From Lacrimispora algidixylanolytica (GTDB lineage: Bacteria; Bacillota; Clostridia; Lachnospirales; Lachnospiraceae): a DNA stretch of 64,000 nucleotides. The stretch spans positions 62,001-126,000 of the forward strand of contig NZ_MCIA01000035.1 of NCBI RefSeq assembly GCF_003609635.1, given 5' to 3'. The notes under the pieces were generated by a model. The model was not told the DNA's origin. It did no database searches and saw nothing but the letters and a program-made list of their open reading frames with translations. Shown here piece by piece: positions 9,966-19,282 of the stretch (its first letter is position 1; every line of letters starts with the position of its first letter). The position numbers and the translations under genes are program-made.

Positions 9966-10610
9966 GTGAGTAAAAAGCATCTGTTGTTTGATTTAGATGG
10001 TACACTGACTGACCCGAAAGAGGGAATTACAAAATCGGTTCAGTATGCACTGAATGCCTTTGGCGTTAAAGTAGAGAACCGGGATGACCTTTGCGTCTTC
10101 ATCGGTCCGCCTTTAAAAGATAGCTTTATGGAGTTTTACAACTTTTCAGAAGAGGATGCAAAAAAGGCGGTGCTCTTTTACCGGGAGTATTTCAGGGAAA
10201 AAGGAATGTTTGACAATAAAGTGTACGATGGAGCAGAGGAAATTCTAAAATCTTTTGTGAAACAAGGAAAGAAGCTTTATGTGGCATCATCAAAGCCTGA
10301 AATATTTGTTCGGAAAATTCTAGAGCACTTTGAACTTGATTCTTATTTTACCTTTATGGGCGGAGCTGACCTTCATGGAACCAGGGATAATAAGGCAGAT
10401 GTTATCCGTTATGTTATGAACGAATGCGGACTCACCGATCGTTCCAGTATGGTTATGATCGGTGACAGAAAACATGATATCCTGGGAGCTAAAGAGGTTT
10501 CCATAGACTCTGTGGGAGTATTGTATGGTTATGGAAGCAGACAGGAATTAGAGGAAGCCGGAGCTGGACAAATTGTCGAAACAATTTTTGGTTTGCAGAA
10601 TCTTTTATAG
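9966..10610 (+). CDS. HAD-superfamily phosphatase, phosphoglycolate phosphatase-like
   Basis: This is a 214-residue subfamily IA HAD hydrolase. Motif I is DLDGTLTD (nucleophile and acid/base Asp), motif II is the S in VASSKPE, motif III the following Lys, and motif IV is IGDRKHDILGAK. An alpha-helical cap lies between residues about 15 and 80. The start is GTG 9966 after GGGAGA; an upstream in-frame ATG (9942) overlaps pckA and lacks a ribosome site. Phosphoglycolate phosphatase, nucleotidase or pyrophosphatase activity are all possible. Confidence 0.88.
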   Translation: MSKKHLLFDLDGTLTDPKEGITKSVQYALNAFGVKVENRDDLCVFIGPPLKDSFMEFYNFSEEDAKKAVLFYREYFREKGMFDNKVYDGAEEILKSFVKQGKKLYVASSKPEIFVRKILEHFELDSYFTFMGGADLHGTRDNKADVIRYVMNECGLTDRSSMVMIGDRKHDILGAKEVSIDSVGVLYGYGSRQELEEAGAGQIVETIFGLQNLL

Positions 10611-10805
10611 TGTGCTATACTAGGTCTCTAACATGGGAAAAAGTACTTTCCCGCGGTGTGGTAAGAGGACAGATTGATATGATTTAATTGTAGATAAAAT
10701 ATCATCAACCTTAATTTTTAAAGAGTTTGGTCACGTTTTTTAAAAATAATATATTGTATACAAGCTTTGAATTTTAACGTATTGTAATCAGGAGGAATAC
10801 TTAGG

Positions 10806-11060
10806 ATGAGAAAGATGGAAATCGGTTTTTGGGGGGTTGAATCCATCCTGGATTTTGTTACAATTGCTGGAAAGTTTAAAGAACGGATTTTGCTTGTTTG
10901 CGGTGATAGCATTGTAAATGCCAAATCGCTGCTGTCCGTACTTTCTATGGCAACGGTAGAAGGCGTGGAGTTAATGGTCCAGGAAGATTCCTGTGATTCT
11001 CTTTTAAAGCATCTGGAACTGTACGTGGAACATGGCAGGCTAATAGGCGGCAAATGTTAA
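10806..11060 (+). CDS. HPr-like protein without the phosphorylatable active-site histidine
   Basis: The 84-residue protein has the length and C-terminal half of the PTS phosphocarrier HPr. The segment VNAKSLLSVLSMATVEGVEL aligns with the HPr stretch around the regulatory Ser46 (K-S), and the Ser is kept. The N-terminal part, where HPr has G-I-H-A-R-P, reads roughly SILDFVTIAGKFKERI with no His, so it cannot carry phosphate from enzyme I. This recalls Crh of Bacillus, a regulatory HPr paralog, but assignment to carbon catabolite control is inference. An AGGAGG site at 10790-10795 supports ATG 10806. No PTS genes are nearby; a probable 6S RNA lies downstream. Confidence 0.75.
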   Translation: MRKMEIGFWGVESILDFVTIAGKFKERILLVCGDSIVNAKSLLSVLSMATVEGVELMVQEDSCDSLLKHLELYVEHGRLIGGKC

Positions 11061-11082
11061 AAAAACTGACAGGAAAAGGAAC

Positions 11083-11111
11083 TTGAAAATCAGATCAAAG
11101 TGGTGTATACT
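11083..11111 (+). promoter_or_regulatory. Promoter of the structured RNA (probable 6S RNA)
   Basis: TTGAAA (11083-11088), 17 bp, TATACT (11106-11111) predict transcription starting near 11118, just before the long closing helix of the RNA. Confidence 0.75.
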
Positions 11112-11117
11112 AATGCC

Positions 11118-11320
11118 ATAGAAACACGATGAATGTAATTCCTGGAATGTACGACAATCTTACCTTTTTTGAACCTACATTATGACTCATGGGATTCCAA
11201 TATCTTCTAGTGGATGTCAAGCCTCCTTAGCAGTGGAAGGCAGAAACCAGAGTGAGGTTGCCCACCTAGCAAAGCTAGGCGTCAATAAGTAAGAACCGGC
11301 ATTTTGGGGTTACTAAAGAA
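11118..11320 (+). ncRNA. ssrS: Probable 6S RNA
   Basis: A non-coding stretch of about 200 nt lies between its own promoter and terminator. Its ends pair in a 14-bp helix: GTAATTCC plus GGAATG (11135-11149, one bulged T) with CATTTTGGGGTTAC (11300-11313). The interior has motifs I associate with Firmicute 6S RNA (GAACCTACATTATG, GGGATTCC, GGTTGCCCACC) and a small CCTAG-CAAAG-CTAGG hairpin near the 3' side of a central bubble. 6S RNA binds vegetative RNA polymerase holoenzyme. The helix and promoter are seen directly; the family name is from memory of family sequences, so another structured RNA is possible. Confidence 0.65.
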
Positions 11321-11356
11321 AAAAGCAGCGAGCAATCGCTGCTTTAACTTTTTTTA
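11321..11356 (+). terminator. Intrinsic terminator of the probable 6S RNA
   Basis: AAAGCAGCGA / TCGCTGCTTT with a GCAA tetraloop is followed by AAC and T7. Confidence 0.9.
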
Positions 11357-11402
11357 AAAGTATGTTAAAGTATAGAAAAATAAAAATAGTTAAGAGGAGC
11401 GC

Positions 11403-13679
11403 ATGAATAAAAAGACATTTTATGGATTTGTTGTGGGAATTCCTCTTTTGGTTTTGTTGCTCATAGTGATTATTCTGGTAAATGAACCCGAGCCAGGAGG
11501 AATATCGAGAGGACTTGCTTATAAGTCAGCCGCACTTCTTCTGACGGATAGGGAAAGCTGTGAGAAGGCTTTGACAGATCAAAAGCAGGAATATTTTTCA
11601 GGAGCGGAAAAGAGTAACTGGTATGTAAAATATATGAGTTATCTTTATGCAGGAAACTACTTAAATACCGATGAAGTGCCTGCAAAAAAGGAAACAGCAG
11701 AAGGCCTTTTAACGTATAAAGAGGCAGAAGAATTGGCAGAGGCACTGGTTCCTGGTTCCGGAAAAACCTTTCATGTGGGAAAGAAAAAAGGAAATAAGCA
11801 AATTTCAGCAGATGATTGGTGGAACCTATATGAACAGCTTAGGAAATCTCTGGACGGAGAAGGGAAGATAAAAGAACTTAATGTACTTTTATATGGAACC
11901 CCCACCAATGTAAATGATGCACTTCCATGGACTGCATATACCAGTCAGGGAAATTATCAGTTTGAAGGAATTAGCTTGGATTCGTACATAGATTGGGAAC
12001 TTAAAATTTTAGTAAGAGGTAATGAAATTATTGCAATGAAGGAAGCTGTAACAGATACGGTTACTTATAAGAATGTGTGGTTGACCACCGGGGAAGGCAA
12101 GAATTTTATTGTGCACTTGGGTTTAGTGGAACGCAGTTTTCCATTAGAGGCATCCTTGGGGCAGGCGGATAATTTTGCTAATAATGTAGCTGACATTACC
12201 TTGAAAAAAGGCAATCTTCAAAAGGTCACGCTGAAAAAGAAAAGAATTTCCGGTAAGGTTCTTGCCGTAAAAGAGGACTCAATTGAAATTGAGGGATATG
12301 GAAGTCTGAAACTGGATAAGGATATGAAGGTTTATCGTTTATACGGCCAGTTTGAGGAAAAAGCTATTTCTGATATTTTAGTAGGATATGATATTCAGGA
12401 CTTTGTGGTGGCTCAAGGTAAAATTTGTGCGGCCCTTCTGGTTCGAGAGTTCGATGCAAAGAGTATCCGGGTTCTTTTGATGAACACTAACTTCCAGTCT
12501 GTTTTTCATTCCTCTGTAACCTTATCTGCCGCCAGTGGATTGACGCTTACCTATGGAGAAGAAAAAGTTGAGATCCCTGCCAAAGCAGAGGTTGTGATCG
12601 ACACATCTGACGAAAGACTAAAGGACGGTAGAATTGTCGTCTCACCTTTGGAAAAAGGGGATGCAGTATCCGTTAATTCCATTTCCAGATCTTACGGGAC
12701 GCCTTCCTATGGCGGAACCATTGAGATCCGAAAGGAAGGAGATGGCCTGCTCCTGATTAATGAGATCTATTTAGAGGATTATCTGGCAAAGGTGGTTCCC
12801 AGTGAGATGCCAGACAGCTATGAAAAGGAAGCTTTAAAAGCCCAGGCAGTCTGTGCCAGGACGTATGCCTATCGGCAGATTCAAAGTAATACCTATAGCA
12901 AATATGGAGCTCATGTAGACGATAGCACCAGATTCCAGGTGTATAATAATCTGCCTACGGCGGCGAAGACACAGGAAGCGGTACGTGAGACCTATGGGAA
13001 GCTATTGTTTTACCAAGAAACTCCTATAGAAGCATTTTATTTTTCTACCTCAAGCGGACATACCACAGATGGAAGCATATGGGGAGGAAATCCCGCCCAG
13101 TACCCTTATCTAGATGGAACGTTAATGCAGGATAACAAGGGGATTTTAAATTTATCCACCAATTCCGATTTTGAGACATTTATTAAAAATAAAGATTATC
13201 CTTCCTATGATTCTACCTTCCCAATGTATCGTTGGGAAACTTCGGTGACAAACCGACAGTTAGAAGAAGAAATCACAGAAGTCGGCTCTATCTTAAATAT
13301 TACGGTGATTGAAAGAGGCGTAGGTGGAATCGCTAAAAAGATCCGTGTGGAAGGCTCAGACGGTGTCATGACCATCAATGGGGAAGGCCAGGTGAGAGCC
13401 AAGATGGGAAATAAGTACATGGTTTTAACCAAAAAAGATGGTAATGTCATGAAAAACTTTGATTCTCTTCCAAGTGCTTATATTGCAATTGTCAATCAAG
13501 GTGTGGATGATAAGAATGTTACTACATTCCATATTTATGGCGGCGGCTTTGGTCATGGAGTGGGTATGAGTCAAAACGGGGCTCAGGCTATGGCAAAAGA
13601 GGGAAAAAGCTTTGAAGATATCTTGAAATTTTTCTATAATGGAGTTGAAGTTCAGGAAGTAGATCATACAAAGTCATGA
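11403..13679 (+). CDS. SpoIID/LytB-domain protein, membrane anchored
   Basis: This 758-residue protein begins with a single transmembrane anchor (residues about 7-28). A long extracellular region with beta-rich segments follows (about 60-430), then a C-terminal SpoIID domain containing YLEDYLAKVVPSEMP, AQAVCARTYAYRQI and FGHGVGMSQNGA. SpoIID is the lytic transglycosylase that drives engulfment during sporulation and stimulates amidases. This one is far larger than classical SpoIID (about 340 aa), so it is a family paralog acting at the wall, not necessarily sporulation SpoIID itself. The start has a GAGGAG site. A subtilase gene follows after 47 bp. Confidence 0.85.
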   Translation: MNKKTFYGFVVGIPLLVLLLIVIILVNEPEPGGISRGLAYKSAALLLTDRESCEKALTDQKQEYFSGAEKSNWYVKYMSYLYAGNYLNTDEVPAKKETAEGLLTYKEAEELAEALVPGSGKTFHVGKKKGNKQISADDWWNLYEQLRKSLDGEGKIKELNVLLYGTPTNVNDALPWTAYTSQGNYQFEGISLDSYIDWELKILVRGNEIIAMKEAVTDTVTYKNVWLTTGEGKNFIVHLGLVERSFPLEASLGQADNFANNVADITLKKGNLQKVTLKKKRISGKVLAVKEDSIEIEGYGSLKLDKDMKVYRLYGQFEEKAISDILVGYDIQDFVVAQGKICAALLVREFDAKSIRVLLMNTNFQSVFHSSVTLSAASGLTLTYGEEKVEIPAKAEVVIDTSDERLKDGRIVVSPLEKGDAVSVNSISRSYGTPSYGGTIEIRKEGDGLLLINEIYLEDYLAKVVPSEMPDSYEKEALKAQAVCARTYAYRQIQSNTYSKYGAHVDDSTRFQVYNNLPTAAKTQEAVRETYGKLLFYQETPIEAFYFSTSSGHTTDGSIWGGNPAQYPYLDGTLMQDNKGILNLSTNSDFETFIKNKDYPSYDSTFPMYRWETSVTNRQLEEEITEVGSILNITVIERGVGGIAKKIRVEGSDGVMTINGEGQVRAKMGNKYMVLTKKDGNVMKNFDSLPSAYIAIVNQGVDDKNVTTFHIYGGGFGHGVGMSQNGAQAMAKEGKSFEDILKFFYNGVEVQEVDHTKS

Positions 13680-13726
13680 GAATGACTTTTTCTGCGTAGG
13701 ATATTAAAAAAGCACAGGATTCTCAT

Positions 13727-15430
13727 ATGCAAGATCAGAAATTGGAAAACCTGTTAAACCTTGCTCTTAGTGCCACTCCTGAGGAACGGGCAAAATCAGG
13801 AAATTTAAATGTAGGATATAATCCTGAGGAAGAATCCTGGGATGTGATTGTAAAGCACTCGGGAGATATCAGTGAATTGTCTGTTCTGGGGATCAGAGTG
13901 GAGCAGATGGTGAATGAATATGCCATATTAACGGTTCCTGAATCCCTGATTGACCGATTAAGCGAATTACCACAAATTGAATACGTGGAAAAACCAAAGA
14001 GGCTGTTTTTTGCTATTAATCAAGCAAAATCGGCCTCTTGTGTCAATTTGGTCCAGCAGGGAAGCAACAATTTAGATGGTCGGGGTGTTTTGGTGGCTAT
14101 CATAGATTCCGGAATTGACTATTACCACGATGATTTTCGAAATCCAGATGGTACCACAAGAATCCTGAAACTTTGGGACCAGACTCTGGACCGTGTATTT
14201 ACAAAAGAAGAAATTGATGCGGCCTTGGCAACTGGAACTCGCCAAGAAGCAAGAGCTCTTGTGCCTTCGGTAGACATCAGCGGTCATGGCACAGCAGTGG
14301 CTTCTATTGCAGCCGGCAATGGAAGAGAAAATAGAGGTCAATACCGGGGAATCGCCTATGAAAGTCCTTTGCTTGTTGTAAAGCTTGGAGTTCCCCAGGA
14401 AGGTGGGTTTCCAAGAACCACGGAGCTTATGAAGGCTGTGAATTTTGTGGTAAAGGAAGCCGTGGATAGACAGATGCCTGTGGCAATCAATTTAAGCTTT
14501 GGGAATACATATGGTTCTCACGACGGAACCAGTCTTTTGGAAACCTTTCTTGATGATATCTCCAATTACGGACGTACCGTAATTGTAGTAGGCACGGGCA
14601 ATGAAGGAGTTGCTGGTGGCCACATATCAGGAGTTCTTACCATGGCAAATCCAGAGGAGGTAGAGTTGAGCGTGGGCGCATATCAGCAAAGCTTCAGCGT
14701 TCAACTCTGGAAATCCTATGCAGATATATTTGACATCAGCATCATTACTCCTTCAGGAGAAGTGATCGGTCCGATCAGCAGCAGTCTTGGGCCTCAGACC
14801 ATTAATTACCGAAATACTCAGATTCTTTTATACTATGGAAAACCTGGACCTTACAGTGTTGCGCAGGAGATATACCTGGATTTTCTGCCTCTGGATACTT
14901 ATATAGATAGTGGCATCTGGAAGTTTCGGCTGACACCAAGACAAATTGTAGAGGGAAAATATGATCTGTGGCTTCCATCAGCCGGGGTGCTTAATGAATC
15001 AACCCGGTTTTTAAGAGCATCACCAGAGACCACCCTCACTATCCCGTCCACGGCTAATAAGGTAATCTCCGTAGGTGCTTATGATGATACGTATCAGTCC
15101 TATGCTGATTTTTCAGGAAGAGGATATACCAGGAGAACCAATCAGGTCAAGCCGGATCTGGCAGCACCAGGGGTTGGGATTATAGCCGCCAAAGCGGGAG
15201 GAGGCTATGAATCGGTGACGGGGACCTCTTTTGCAACTCCGTTTGTCACGGGAAGCTCCGCTTTGCTGATGCAATGGGGGATCGTGGATGGAAGAGACCC
15301 ATTTCTATTCGGGGAAAAGGTAAAAGCCTACTTAATACGGGGGGCGAGAAAGCTTCCTGGAATCTCCCAATACCCAAACCCGGAGCTGGGATATGGAGTT
15401 TTATGCGTCAGTGACAGCCTGCCAATATAG
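13727..15430 (+). CDS. S8 family subtilisin-like serine protease (Csp-like)
   Basis: The catalytic triad is complete: Asp in VAIIDSGIDYY (about residue 126), His in SGHGTAVASIAAG (about 186) and Ser in GTSFATPFVTG (about 501). A large insertion between the His and Ser blocks, forming a jelly-roll-like region at about 300-420, is characteristic of the clostridial Csp germination proteases and related peptidases. A prodomain-like N-terminus (residues 1-95) lacks a signal peptide. In clostridia Csp proteins process the cortex hydrolase SleC; that role here is only a possibility because no sleC is nearby. The gene lies directly after the SpoIID-like gene, suggesting a joint wall or spore role. 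Confidence 0.87.
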   Translation: MQDQKLENLLNLALSATPEERAKSGNLNVGYNPEEESWDVIVKHSGDISELSVLGIRVEQMVNEYAILTVPESLIDRLSELPQIEYVEKPKRLFFAINQAKSASCVNLVQQGSNNLDGRGVLVAIIDSGIDYYHDDFRNPDGTTRILKLWDQTLDRVFTKEEIDAALATGTRQEARALVPSVDISGHGTAVASIAAGNGRENRGQYRGIAYESPLLVVKLGVPQEGGFPRTTELMKAVNFVVKEAVDRQMPVAINLSFGNTYGSHDGTSLLETFLDDISNYGRTVIVVGTGNEGVAGGHISGVLTMANPEEVELSVGAYQQSFSVQLWKSYADIFDISIITPSGEVIGPISSSLGPQTINYRNTQILLYYGKPGPYSVAQEIYLDFLPLDTYIDSGIWKFRLTPRQIVEGKYDLWLPSAGVLNESTRFLRASPETTLTIPSTANKVISVGAYDDTYQSYADFSGRGYTRRTNQVKPDLAAPGVGIIAAKAGGGYESVTGTSFATPFVTGSSALLMQWGIVDGRDPFLFGEKVKAYLIRGARKLPGISQYPNPELGYGVLCVSDSLPI

Positions 15431-15445
15431 CATCTCTTAAAACCA

Positions 15446-15474
15446 TTGGAAATTAAACGAAAATGATTTATAAT
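15446..15474 (+). promoter_or_regulatory. Promoter of AraC-family gene
   Basis: TTGGAA (15446-15451), 17 bp, TATAAT (15469-15474), about 30 bp before the ATG. Confidence 0.7.
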
Positions 15475-15503
15475 TAAATTAGTTCTTTTTCGGGAGGTAT
15501 CTA

Positions 15504-16334
15504 ATGGAAGGCAGATATGAACTGGTTATCCCTAACGATGACCTTCCTTTCCGGCTGTTCATCTTTGAAGGTAGGGAGGGGAAATATAAAGTAACAAAGC
15601 ATTGGCATCATTCGGTGGAAATCTTTTTGGTGCAGGAAGGGAAAATTGATTTCTATATCAATAACAGCCACCTATCTCTTGCCAGACAGGATTTTGTTCT
15701 GGTAAATTCCAATGAGGTTCATTCCATTGAATGTCCAGAACCAAATGTCACCATAGTACTCCAGATACCAGGAGATACGTTTAAAGAGTACTTGGGTGAA
15801 GATGGGTATCTGAATTTTGAAAAGAAGGACGATATTCAAAACCAACGACTAACAGAGCTGGTCACATCCATGTTTTCAATCTATGAAAAACAGGAATACG
15901 GCGGCAGTTTAAAGGTTAAAAGTCAGTTTTACGAGCTTCTCCATCTATTGGTGACGGAATTTAAGACAGAGACGATGGATAAAGAATTGATTCGCCAAAA
16001 GAGACAGCTTGATAAATTATCAGATGTCACCCAGTATATGAGGGACAATTATGATCAGGATTTAAAACTAGAAGAGGTTGCTGAGCGGTTTGGTTTCAGC
16101 TCTACCTATCTCTCTCGAATTTTCCAGAAATATGCGCAGGTCAATTATCGTACCTATCTGATTGATCTGCGTGTGAAATACGCAGTCAGAGAGCTGGTGG
16201 GATCGGATCATGAGATTGGTGAGATTGCAATGAATCATGGTTTCCCAGACAGCAGATCGTTTTCCAAGGCCTTTAAAAAAAGGTATGGTTGTCTTCCTAG
16301 TACTTATAGGAAGCATACGGTGATAAACAGGTGA
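15504..16334 (+). CDS. AraC-family transcriptional regulator with cupin sensor
   Basis: This is a 276-residue regulator. The N-terminal cupin/AraC-binding domain (about residues 10-100, HWHHSVEIFLVQEGKIDFYI) likely binds a small ligand. The C-terminal pair of helix-turn-helix motifs (about 180-273, with LKLEEVAERFGFSSTYLSRI and IGEIAMNHGFPDSRSFSKAF) binds DNA. An upstream GGGAGG site supports ATG 15504. No metabolic genes adjoin it, so its target is unknown. Confidence 0.9.
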   Translation: MEGRYELVIPNDDLPFRLFIFEGREGKYKVTKHWHHSVEIFLVQEGKIDFYINNSHLSLARQDFVLVNSNEVHSIECPEPNVTIVLQIPGDTFKEYLGEDGYLNFEKKDDIQNQRLTELVTSMFSIYEKQEYGGSLKVKSQFYELLHLLVTEFKTETMDKELIRQKRQLDKLSDVTQYMRDNYDQDLKLEEVAERFGFSSTYLSRIFQKYAQVNYRTYLIDLRVKYAVRELVGSDHEIGEIAMNHGFPDSRSFSKAFKKRYGCLPSTYRKHTVINR

Positions 16335-16423
16335 CGGGAATTGCAAATATTTAAATATAGGGTGTTAAAATCACAGAAAATATGATATAATGTACCATAA
16401 CTTTGGGCGAAGGATGTGATTAA

Positions 16424-17434
16424 ATGAATATCAGGGAATCCACGGAACAATGGGAAGAAGCATACTTAAGCCCTTATGCCTCCTTAAGTAAGAATTCAAG
16501 GGGCAGAGAGCGAATAGAAGATCCCTGCGATATCCGGACTGCATATCAAAGAGATAGAGACCGGATTATCCACTGTAAGGCATTTCGCAGATTAAAACAT
16601 AAAACCCAGGTTTTTCTGGCGCCGGAAGGTGATCATTACCGCACAAGACTGACCCATACTCTGGAGGTGTCACAGATAGCCCGAACCATAGCAAAGTCAC
16701 TTCGTATGAACGAGGATCTGACGGAAGCAATTGCGCTTGGACATGATTTGGGGCATACTCCTTTTGGACATTCAGGAGAAACTGTTCTTAACAAAATCTG
16801 TTCGGAAGGGTTTGAACATTATAAACAGAGTGTCAGGGTTGTGGAATTTTTAGAAAAAGATGGCAAGGGACTTAATCTCACTTGGGAAGTGAAGGATGGT
16901 ATCTTAAATCATCGTACCAGCGGCAATCCAACCACTTTGGAAGGTGGTATTGTACGATTGTCTGATAAGATTGCCTATATTAATCATGATATCGATGATG
17001 CGATTCGAGCCAAGATGTTTGTGGAAGAAGATTTACCGGAATGTTTTACCGGAGTTCTTGGACACAGCGTAAGAGAAAGGCTTAATAATCTGATTCATGA
17101 TATTATTGGTAACAGCTTTGAAAAGCAGAAGATTATCATGTCACCTCATATGGAAGAGGCGATGAAGGGCCTTCGTATTTGGATGTTTAACAATGTCTAT
17201 AAAAACGAGATACCTAAGGCGGAAGAAGGAAAAGCCCAGCATCTTATCGTTATGCTGTTCCAGTACTATATGGATAACCCAGATAAACTACCGGAAGAAT
17301 ACCGGAATTTCATGGAAATACAGGGCGTGAGCAAAGAGCGGGCGGTTTGTGATTATATAGCCGGCATGAGTGACAGCTATTCTATCGTCAAATTTGAAGA
17401 GCTGTTTGTTCCGAAAGCATGGAAGGCCATTTAG
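16424..17434 (+). CDS. dgt: Deoxyguanosinetriphosphate triphosphohydrolase-like protein
   Basis: This HD-domain dNTPase hydrolyses dNTPs to nucleoside and triphosphate. The HD signature is seen as YRTRLTHTLEVSQIARTIA followed by ALGHDLGHTPFGHSGE, with the downstream Asp in INHDIDDAIRA. The 336-residue length matches the short type 2 dGTPase-like group. An extended -10 promoter (TGATATAAT near 16383-16391) lies upstream. Its position directly before dnaG-rpoD is conserved in many clostridia. Confidence 0.9.
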   Translation: MNIRESTEQWEEAYLSPYASLSKNSRGRERIEDPCDIRTAYQRDRDRIIHCKAFRRLKHKTQVFLAPEGDHYRTRLTHTLEVSQIARTIAKSLRMNEDLTEAIALGHDLGHTPFGHSGETVLNKICSEGFEHYKQSVRVVEFLEKDGKGLNLTWEVKDGILNHRTSGNPTTLEGGIVRLSDKIAYINHDIDDAIRAKMFVEEDLPECFTGVLGHSVRERLNNLIHDIIGNSFEKQKIIMSPHMEEAMKGLRIWMFNNVYKNEIPKAEEGKAQHLIVMLFQYYMDNPDKLPEEYRNFMEIQGVSKERAVCDYIAGMSDSYSIVKFEELFVPKAWKAI

Positions 17435-17470
17435 AGAATTTATAGATAAGGGAAGGAGGATGATGGTTTC

Positions 17471-19243
17471 ATGCGATATTCGGAGGATGCAATTGAAGAG
17501 GTCCGAATGAAGAATGACGTCGTTGATGTCATTTCTGGATATGTAAAACTACAGAAAAAAGGAAGTAATTACTTTGGACTGTGTCCTTTTCACAATGAAA
17601 AGTCCCCTTCTTTTTCCGTATCACCTGCGAAACAGATGTATTACTGCTTTGGTTGCGGTGCCGGTGGCAATGCCATAACGTTTGTTATGGAATATGAAAA
17701 CTACTCCTTTTCCGAAGCGTTAAAGATTTTGGCTGATCGGGCGGGAGTCAAGCTTCCAGTTCAGGAATATAGTAAGGAAGCGAAGGCACAGGAAGATTTA
17801 AGGGCGGTACTTTTGGAGATCAATAAGCTGGCGGCCAGCTATTTTTATTATCAGCTAAAGAACCCTCAGGGGGAATTGGGTTATAAGTATCTAAGGGACA
17901 GGCAGCTAAGTGATGATACCATTGTCCGTTTTGGCCTTGGATATTCCAACAAGACAAGCGATGATTTATACCGTTATTTAAAGGGGAAAGGCTATGATGA
18001 TGCGATTTTAAAGCAGACAGGCCTTGTAACCATAGAAGAGCGCGGTACTTATGATAAATTCTGGAACCGGGTCATGTTTCCTATCATGGATGTGAATAAC
18101 CGGGTCATTGGATTCGGTGGACGAGTGATGGGGACTGGTGAGCCGAAATATCTAAACTCTCCAGAGACAAAACTTTTTGATAAGAGCCGAAATTTATACG
18201 GACTGAATTATGCCAGACTTTCTAGGGAAAAATACATATTAATCTGCGAAGGGTATATCGATGTGATTGCTCTACACCAGGCTGGATTTACCAATGCGGT
18301 AGCTTCCCTTGGAACGGCGTTTACGCTTCAACATGCTCAACTCTTAAAACGTTATACGGATAAAGTAATCCTCACCTACGACAATGACGGGGCAGGTATC
18401 AAGGCAGCGCTTCGGGCGATTCCGATTTTAAAAGAGGTCGGAATGTCTATACGTGTGCTTAATATGCAGCCTTACAAAGATCCTGATGATTTTATTAAGG
18501 ATTTGGGAGCTGATGCATTCGAGGAGAGAATTAAGGAAGCAAGGAATAGTTTTCTGTTTGAAATTGATGTGTTAAAGAAGGATTATAAGATGGACGATCC
18601 GGAACAGAAGACAGCATTTTACAATCAGGTATCCAGGAAATTGCTTGAATTCCCAGAAGCGTTGGAGCGGGAGAATTATCTAGAAGCAGTTTCTAGGGAA
18701 TTTTTTATAAATTATGAAGATTTAAAGCGTCTGGTCAATCGTCTTGGTGCAACTTTGGGGGCAGTTAGTCCAGCCTCCAAACGGGAAGAAGAAAAAGGGT
18801 TTAAAGACCAGAAGAAAAAGGATAAGGAAGATGGTGTGAAACAGTCACAGAGACTGCTTCTTACCTGGCTGATTGAGAATCCAATACTATTTGATAAGAT
18901 TCATGGAGTTATTACTCCGGAAGATTTTATAGAAGAACTGTATCACAAAGTGGCACAGATGGTTTTTGATGGACACGCTGCCGGAACATTAAATCCGGCT
19001 GAGATTTTGAATCATTTCATTAATGATGATGATCAATACCGGGCAGTCGCAGGTCTTTTTCATGCGAGCTTAAAAGAATCCCCGAATAATGAAGAACAAA
19101 AAAAGGCGTTTTCGGAAACGATTATGAAAGTGAAAAAGAATAGTTTGGATAACGCCAGCCGTCATGCAGAAGGAATTGAAGAACTGCAAAGAATTATTAA
19201 GGAACAGGCTGCTTTAAAGGACTTGCATATTTCGCTGGATTAG
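17471..19243 (+). CDS. dnaG: DNA primase
   Basis: DnaG synthesises RNA primers at the replication fork. The N-terminal CHC2 zinc finger (CPFHNEKSPSFSV to YYCFGCG, residues about 38-61) is followed by the primase core and the TOPRIM domain (ICEGYIDVIALHQAGF, then TYDNDGAG near residues 260-310). The C-terminal DnaB-interacting region follows after a charged linker near residues 435-455. The 590-residue length is normal. It is the first gene of a dnaG-rpoD operon. Confidence 0.97.
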   Translation: MRYSEDAIEEVRMKNDVVDVISGYVKLQKKGSNYFGLCPFHNEKSPSFSVSPAKQMYYCFGCGAGGNAITFVMEYENYSFSEALKILADRAGVKLPVQEYSKEAKAQEDLRAVLLEINKLAASYFYYQLKNPQGELGYKYLRDRQLSDDTIVRFGLGYSNKTSDDLYRYLKGKGYDDAILKQTGLVTIEERGTYDKFWNRVMFPIMDVNNRVIGFGGRVMGTGEPKYLNSPETKLFDKSRNLYGLNYARLSREKYILICEGYIDVIALHQAGFTNAVASLGTAFTLQHAQLLKRYTDKVILTYDNDGAGIKAALRAIPILKEVGMSIRVLNMQPYKDPDDFIKDLGADAFEERIKEARNSFLFEIDVLKKDYKMDDPEQKTAFYNQVSRKLLEFPEALERENYLEAVSREFFINYEDLKRLVNRLGATLGAVSPASKREEEKGFKDQKKKDKEDGVKQSQRLLLTWLIENPILFDKIHGVITPEDFIEELYHKVAQMVFDGHAAGTLNPAEILNHFINDDDQYRAVAGLFHASLKESPNNEEQKKAFSETIMKVKKNSLDNASRHAEGIEELQRIIKEQAALKDLHISLD

Positions 19244-19282
19244 GGTGTACACTATAGGCAGGCTGTGGAAGGATGGAAAAAC

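Noticed and set aside
10634-10652. GGGAAA / TTTCCC hairpin after the HAD gene
   Set aside because: No T-run follows, so it was not called as a terminator.
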